DNA of 8,363 bases from Thermoplasmatota archaeon. Lineage in GTDB: Archaea; Thermoplasmatota; Thermoplasmata; Thermoplasmatales; Thermoplasmataceae. Position 1 is the first letter of the stretch, and each line of letters opens with the position of its first letter. The DNA lies in assembly GCA_023379355.1 (NCBI GenBank), contig JAMCUD010000012.1, positions 1-8,363 of the forward strand, in the 5' to 3' direction. The position numbers and the translations under genes were made by a program. The notes under the pieces are model-generated. The model worked only from the letters and a program-made list of their open reading frames with translations, did no database searches and was not told the DNA's origin. Shown piece after piece: positions 4,135-8,363 of this stretch.

Positions 4135-7100
4135 AGGAACTTGTTGAATATTTTTTTAAGAACGCCAGTGTTGTCAGCCATCAGATAGATTCTTACAATA
4201 ATTTTGTAGCAACTCAGGGAAATCCTGAAAGCGTAATGCAACAGATTGTGGATGAGACTAAAATTTCTGAGGATGAAGAGCCAGGAGTTCTGACTCTTGA
4301 TCCCACCAAGACGGGAGGTAGGGACATCAAGGTTTATTTTGGTAGGATAAGGGAAAAGGGGAAGTACGTGGGAGAACCCACTATATGGGTCGAGCGTCCG
4401 GAGATCAAGGAGGCATCGGGGGCTTCAAACCAGATCACTCCAACAGAGGCAAGACTCAGGGACCTGAATTATCTTGCACCAATAACCCTTAGAGTCAGTG
4501 TTTTGGAAGACGGGGTAGATAAGCAGCAGGAGACCTTGAAGATCGGCGATATTCCGGTAATGGTAAGATCAAAGGTATGTACCCTTTACGGGAGCAACCT
4601 GGAGCAGTATATAGATAAGAACAACGGTCCAGTCAATGCGACTAGAAGGGAAAAGCTCCAGTATGTAGGCGAAGATCCCGATGATTCTGGAGGATATTTC
4701 ATCATTGGAGGCTCAGAGAGAGTCATTGTTTCCCTTGAGGATCTTGCTCCAAACAAGATACTGGTGGAGTTCGAGGAAAAATACGAATCCAGGGTTGAAG
4801 TTGCAAAGGTGTTTTCGCAGAAGTCCGGTTTCAGGGCACTCACTTCCATGGAAAAGGGAACTGACGGCATTATAAACGTATCGATTCCCAGCGTGGCAGG
4901 ACCAATTCCCCTTGTTATTCTCATGAAGGCTCTTGGAATGGAGAAGGAGGTTAACATTCACGACTCCATTGCATCAGACCGGAGAATGGAACCAATAATT
5001 TATGCAAATATAGAGGAAGGCAGAAACCCCAAACATCTCACACCCAACGGAGTAATTACCACAGATGATGCCATCCAGAGCCTTGAAAAGAGATTCGCAG
5101 CGGGCCAGGCCAAGGAATTCAGGGAGAAGAAAATCTCACAGATGCTTGACAGGTCACTTCTTCCACATCTGGGAGACAGACCAGAAGACAGGATTAGGAA
5201 GGCGATTTATCTCGGCAGAATGTCAAGAGCGCTGCTGGAACTGCATCTTGGGATAAAGAAAGAAGACGATAAGGATCACCTGGCAAACAAGAGAGTCAAG
5301 GAAGCCGGAGATCTTCTGGACGAACTTTTCAGGAGTGCTTTCCAGGCAGTCATGAAAGACCTCAAATACCAGCTTGAAAGAACATACAACAGAAAGAAGG
5401 GAATAAGGCTCAAGCCAGCAGTGAGACAGGACCTCCTCTCACAGAAGATCCTGCATGCAATGGCAACAGGCAACTGGACCGGAGGAAGAACCGGTGTTTC
5501 ACAGTTGCTTGACAGGGTATCAAATGTCAGTACACTGAGCCATCTGAGAAGGATTATTTCCCCTCTTACGAGATCACAGCCGCACTTTGAGGCTAGAGAT
5601 CTGCATCCAACTCAGTGGGGAAGAATCTGCCCTAATGAGACACCGGAAGGGCAGAACTGCGGTCTGGTGAAGAATGCAGCTCTGTTCATCAACGTGACTG
5701 AAGGTATTGACCCTCAGATAGTTCTTGAAACTCTGAAGGGAATGGATCTCATGGAGGTTCTTGGAGAGGAGGCAGAACTTGGAAGGGTTTACCTCAATGG
5801 AGACCTTATAGGGTACCACAGGAACCCGGAACATCTTACCGACAAGGTAAGAGATTACAGAAGAAGTGGGAAGTTATCCGCTGAAGTCAACGTCAGGTTT
5901 GACCCTGAAACAAGAGAAGTTATAATTAACTGTGACAGGGGTAGAATAAGGAGACCCCTTCTTGTTGTAAAGAATGGAAACACTGTAATGAATCGTGAGA
6001 TGCTGGACCTCCTTTCAAAAGGAGAGCTTAACGTTGAGGATCTTATAAAGAAAGGGGCCCTTGAATACATAGATGCAGAGGAGGAAGAAAATCTCTACAT
6101 CGCCATTTACGCCTATGATTTTCCGGAAAAGTGTCCATCCTGCCATTCATACCTATACAGAAGCAAATTGAAATGGACAAACCCGGGAGACTCCAGAGAC
6201 GATGCACCTGTTGTTCTTCAGTGTGAGATCTGTGGAGGTACATTTGAAGCTCCAAAAATTCTTTCAGAGGAGCATACACATCTTGAGATTGATCCAGCTC
6301 TCATTCTCGGTGTTGTCGCTTCAGTAATACCATATCCAGAGCACAACTCTTCTCCAAGGATCACAATGGCATCTGCCATGACTAAGCAGTCAATCGGGCT
6401 CGCCTCTACCAACTTTAAGATAAGAACAGACACAAGAGGGCATATGCTGCATTATCCGCAAGTCCCGCTGGTAAAAACCAGAGTCATGGATTTCATAAAG
6501 TATGACAAGCGTCCCGCTGGACAGAATTTCGTTGTTGCGATAATGTCTTATCAGGGATACAACATTCAGGATGCCCTTGTTTTCAACAAGGCTTCAGTGG
6601 AGAGAGGACTCGGCAGAAGTTCATTCTTCAGGACCTACAGCGCTGAAGAGAGAAGATATCCCGGAGGGCAGGAGGACAAGTTCGAAATCCCTACTCATGA
6701 TGTTTTAGGTGCGCGTGCCGAAGAATTTTACAGAAATCTGGATGAGAACGGTATCATTTTCCCTGAATCATTTGTTCAGGGTGCAGATGTTCTGGTCGGA
6801 AAGACATCTCCCCCAAGGTTCCTGGAGGAAGGCGCTGATAAGCTAGGACCCCAGAGGAGAAGGGAATCATCAATCACAATGAGACCCAACGAGAGCGGTT
6901 TTGTTGACAATGTCTTCCTCACAGTGAGCGAGAGCAACAGCAGGGTCGTAAAGATAAGAGTGCGGAGCGAAAGGATTCCGGAACTGGGCGATAAATTTGC
7001 CTCCAGACATGGACAGAAGGGAGTTATTGGAGCTGTCGTACCGCAGGAGGATATGCCTTTTACAGAGGACGGAATAGTCCCGGACCTGATAATAAACCCG

Positions 7101-7730
7101 CATGCCATACCCTCAAGAATGACAGTGGGGCACATTCTGGAAATGATCGGGGGAAAGGTTGCCTCAATGAAGGGTGAGATCGTAGACGGCACTATTTTCA
7201 GTGGAGAACCGGAAAGAAGCCTGAGGGACGGTCTTGTAAAATATGGATTCAGAAACTCATCCTCTGAAGTCATGTATGACGGAATAACGGGGAAAAAACT
7301 GGAGGCGGATATATTTACAGGAGTCATATATTACCAGAAACTGCATCATATGGTGGCAGGAAAATTCCATGCCAGGTCTAGAGGTCCAGTGCAGATTCTC
7401 ACAAGACAGCCTACTGAAGGACGATCGAGGCAGGGAGGTCTGAGGTTTGGTGAAATGGAGCGGGACACACTCATTGCCCATGGTGCAGCCATGGTGATCA
7501 AGGATCGTCTCCTGGATCAGAGTGACGGTACCATACTTTACGTCTGTGGAAATCCGAGCTGCGGTCACATAGCAATACTTGACAGAAAGAAAGGTCTTCC
7601 CAGATGCCCTGTCTGCGGAAATACCGGAAACATACATCCCATAGAAACGAGCTATGCGTTCAAGCTGATGAGGGATGAATTGAGTTCAATGGGCGTTATG
7701 ATGAGACTTGTACTGGGTGATCTTAAATGA
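4131..7730 (+). CDS. rpoB: DNA-directed RNA polymerase subunit B (unsplit RpoB, Rpb2-like)
   Basis: At 1199 residues this is the full-length second-largest polymerase subunit, holding half of the active-site cleft. It is a single frame, unlike methanogens and halophiles where it is split into B'' and B'. Seen: [14 protein letters not shown] early in the chain; [12 protein letters not shown] from Thr504; [38 protein letters not shown] around Asp814; the active-site segment [12 protein letters not shown] (953-964); [24 protein letters not shown]; and a C-terminal zinc ribbon with Cys1139, Cys1144, Cys1159 and Cys1162. An additional Cys quartet at 668, 671, 698 and 701 lies between [17 protein letters not shown] and [11 protein letters not shown]; Thermococcus-type B subunits, as I recall them, run almost directly between these flanks. 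The gene overlaps rpoH and rpoA1 by ATGA at both ends. The frame is intact. Confidence 0.99.
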   Translation: MKELVEYFFKNASVVSHQIDSYNNFVATQGNPESVMQQIVDETKISEDEEPGVLTLDPTKTGGRDIKVYFGRIREKGKYVGEPTIWVERPEIKEASGASNQITPTEARLRDLNYLAPITLRVSVLEDGVDKQQETLKIGDIPVMVRSKVCTLYGSNLEQYIDKNNGPVNATRREKLQYVGEDPDDSGGYFIIGGSERVIVSLEDLAPNKILVEFEEKYESRVEVAKVFSQKSGFRALTSMEKGTDGIINVSIPSVAGPIPLVILMKALGMEKEVNIHDSIASDRRMEPIIYANIEEGRNPKHLTPNGVITTDDAIQSLEKRFAAGQAKEFREKKISQMLDRSLLPHLGDRPEDRIRKAIYLGRMSRALLELHLGIKKEDDKDHLANKRVKEAGDLLDELFRSAFQAVMKDLKYQLERTYNRKKGIRLKPAVRQDLLSQKILHAMATGNWTGGRTGVSQLLDRVSNVSTLSHLRRIISPLTRSQPHFEARDLHPTQWGRICPNETPEGQNCGLVKNAALFINVTEGIDPQIVLETLKGMDLMEVLGEEAELGRVYLNGDLIGYHRNPEHLTDKVRDYRRSGKLSAEVNVRFDPETREVIINCDRGRIRRPLLVVKNGNTVMNREMLDLLSKGELNVEDLIKKGALEYIDAEEEENLYIAIYAYDFPEKCPSCHSYLYRSKLKWTNPGDSRDDAPVVLQCEICGGTFEAPKILSEEHTHLEIDPALILGVVASVIPYPEHNSSPRITMASAMTKQSIGLASTNFKIRTDTRGHMLHYPQVPLVKTRVMDFIKYDKRPAGQNFVVAIMSYQGYNIQDALVFNKASVERGLGRSSFFRTYSAEERRYPGGQEDKFEIPTHDVLGARAEEFYRNLDENGIIFPESFVQGADVLVGKTSPPRFLEEGADKLGPQRRRESSITMRPNESGFVDNVFLTVSESNSRVVKIRVRSERIPELGDKFASRHGQKGVIGAVVPQEDMPFTEDGIVPDLIINPHAIPSRMTVGHILEMIGGKVASMKGEIVDGTIFSGEPERSLRDGLVKYGFRNSSSEVMYDGITGKKLEADIFTGVIYYQKLHHMVAGKFHARSRGPVQILTRQPTEGRSRQGGLRFGEMERDTLIAHGAAMVIKDRLLDQSDGTILYVCGNPSCGHIAILDRKKGLPRCPVCGNTGNIHPIETSYAFKLMRDELSSMGVMMRLVLGDLK
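7716..7722 (+). promoter_or_regulatory. Shine-Dalgarno sequence of rpoA1 within rpoB
   Basis: GGTGATC is a seven-base match to the archaeal anti-Shine-Dalgarno complement and ends 4 nt before the rpoA1 ATG at 7727. It overlaps the codons for Gly-Asp-Leu at the RpoB C-terminus and fixes the start. Confidence 0.8.
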
Positions 7731-8363
7731 CTGGTGGAATTTCAAAGAGAATATATAGAATACAGTTCGCGCTGCTTTCTCCTGAAGAATTCAGGAAGAT
7801 GTCGCAGGTGAAGGTAATAACTGCCGACACATATGACGACGACGGGTATCCCATAGAGAGGGGCCTGATGGATCTTCACATGGGGGTCATTGAACCGGGC
7901 CTGAAGTGTGCAACGTGTGGTGGGAAAGTAGACGAATGCCCCGGTCACTTTGGCCATATTGAACTTGCAATGCCTGTTGTTCACGTGGGGTTCATCAAGG
8001 AAATAAAGACTCTGTTGGATTCCACATGCAAGTCATGCGGAAGGATTAAACTCACAGAGGATGAAATCAGGAGCTACAGAGAGAGAATGTCCAACATATC
8101 TCTTTCAGGTTCAGACCCTGAGGTTATTGGTCTTGTATCAAAGAAGATCACAGATGAAGCTTCATCCAGAACAGTCTGCCCACATTGTGGGACTCAGCAC
8201 AGTAAACTGATTCTTGATAAACCAACCACTTTCAGGGAAGAGGGAATCAAGGTAACGCCGAAGGAAATCAGGGAGAGAATGGAGAGGATAAGGGATGATG
8301 AACTGGTCTTTTTTGGTCTGAACAAGGAAGTTGCAAGACCAGAGTGGATGATTCTCACGGTAC
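7727..8363 (+). CDS. rpoA1: DNA-directed RNA polymerase subunit A' (RpoA1, Rpb1-like), N-terminal part
   Basis: The first 212 residues of the largest polymerase subunit are visible before the right edge; archaeal A' is about 880 residues, so most is missing, including the catalytic aspartate motif NADFDGD. The visible part is the clamp core and its zinc sites. The start reads [21 protein letters not shown]. Zinc site one is Cys61, Cys64, Cys71 and His74 in CATCGG...CPGHFGH. Zinc site two is formed by Cys101/Cys104 (CKSCG) and Cys151/Cys154 (CPHCG). The ATG at 7727 overlaps the rpoB TGA and has a GGTGATC ribosome-binding site 4 nt upstream. In archaea the A'' part usually follows as a separate gene; that lies outside the window. 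Confidence 0.97.
   Translation, partial: MTGGISKRIYRIQFALLSPEEFRKMSQVKVITADTYDDDGYPIERGLMDLHMGVIEPGLKCATCGGKVDECPGHFGHIELAMPVVHVGFIKEIKTLLDSTCKSCGRIKLTEDEIRSYRERMSNISLSGSDPEVIGLVSKKITDEASSRTVCPHCGTQHSKLILDKPTTFREEGIKVTPKEIRERMERIRDDELVFFGLNKEVARPEWMILTV

Noticed and set aside
6776..7327. 183-codon minus-strand open frame opposite rpoB
   Set aside because: It lies wholly within a highly conserved part of rpoB, contains no recognisable motif, and is best explained as an antisense shadow.
1..8363. CRISPR arrays, transposases, integrases, prophage or defence genes
   Set aside because: No regularly spaced repeats, terminal inverted repeats, target duplications or relevant motifs were seen; every long coding frame is a recognised housekeeping gene.

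Overview
The window looks like chromosomal housekeeping DNA from a Thermoplasmata archaeon, most likely of the order Thermoplasmatales. Four things point there: archaeal RNA polymerase genes in the order H-B-A' with an unsplit B subunit; a free-standing 5S rRNA gene with its own promoter, since Thermoplasma is known for unlinked 16S, 23S and 5S genes; archaeal TATA/BRE elements placed so that transcripts begin at or next to start codons; and base composition that is neither AT- nor GC-extreme (judged by eye, not computed). Species cannot be named from the sequence alone.

Layout. Positions 1-1024 (minus) hold the first 341 codons of a GT20 trehalose-6-phosphate synthase that runs off the left edge. 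Positions 1025-1175 are a short intergenic region with the otsA promoter, a palindrome, a hairpin and the 5S promoter. A complete 5S rRNA lies at about 1176-1294 (plus). trpS (1322-2473, minus) converges on it. mtnA (2502-3539, minus) lies just upstream of trpS. The 243-nt gap 3540-3782 carries divergent promoters for mtnA and for a tRNA-Lys(UUU) at 3783-3856 (plus). Fourteen bases later begins the RNA polymerase cluster rpoH (3871-4134), rpoB (4131-7730) and rpoA1 (7727 to the right edge), joined by ATGA stop/start overlaps.

How the genes fit together. The plus-strand right half is the transcription operon, possibly with tRNA-Lys as its first cistron because no good separate rpoH promoter is visible. 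RpoH, RpoB and RpoA' are core subunits of the single archaeal RNA polymerase. The left half is a set of independently promoted metabolic and translation genes: compatible-solute synthesis, methylthioadenosine salvage and tryptophan charging. The three minus-strand genes look leaderless, while the three polymerase genes have Shine-Dalgarno sequences.

I found no mobile element, CRISPR array, prophage or defence island, and no convincing undescribed system. The most interesting points are the tRNA-Lys/rpoH junction, a four-cysteine insertion in RpoB, a leaderless TTG start for trpS, and a shared 13-nt promoter element that in one copy is embedded in the end of mtnA.
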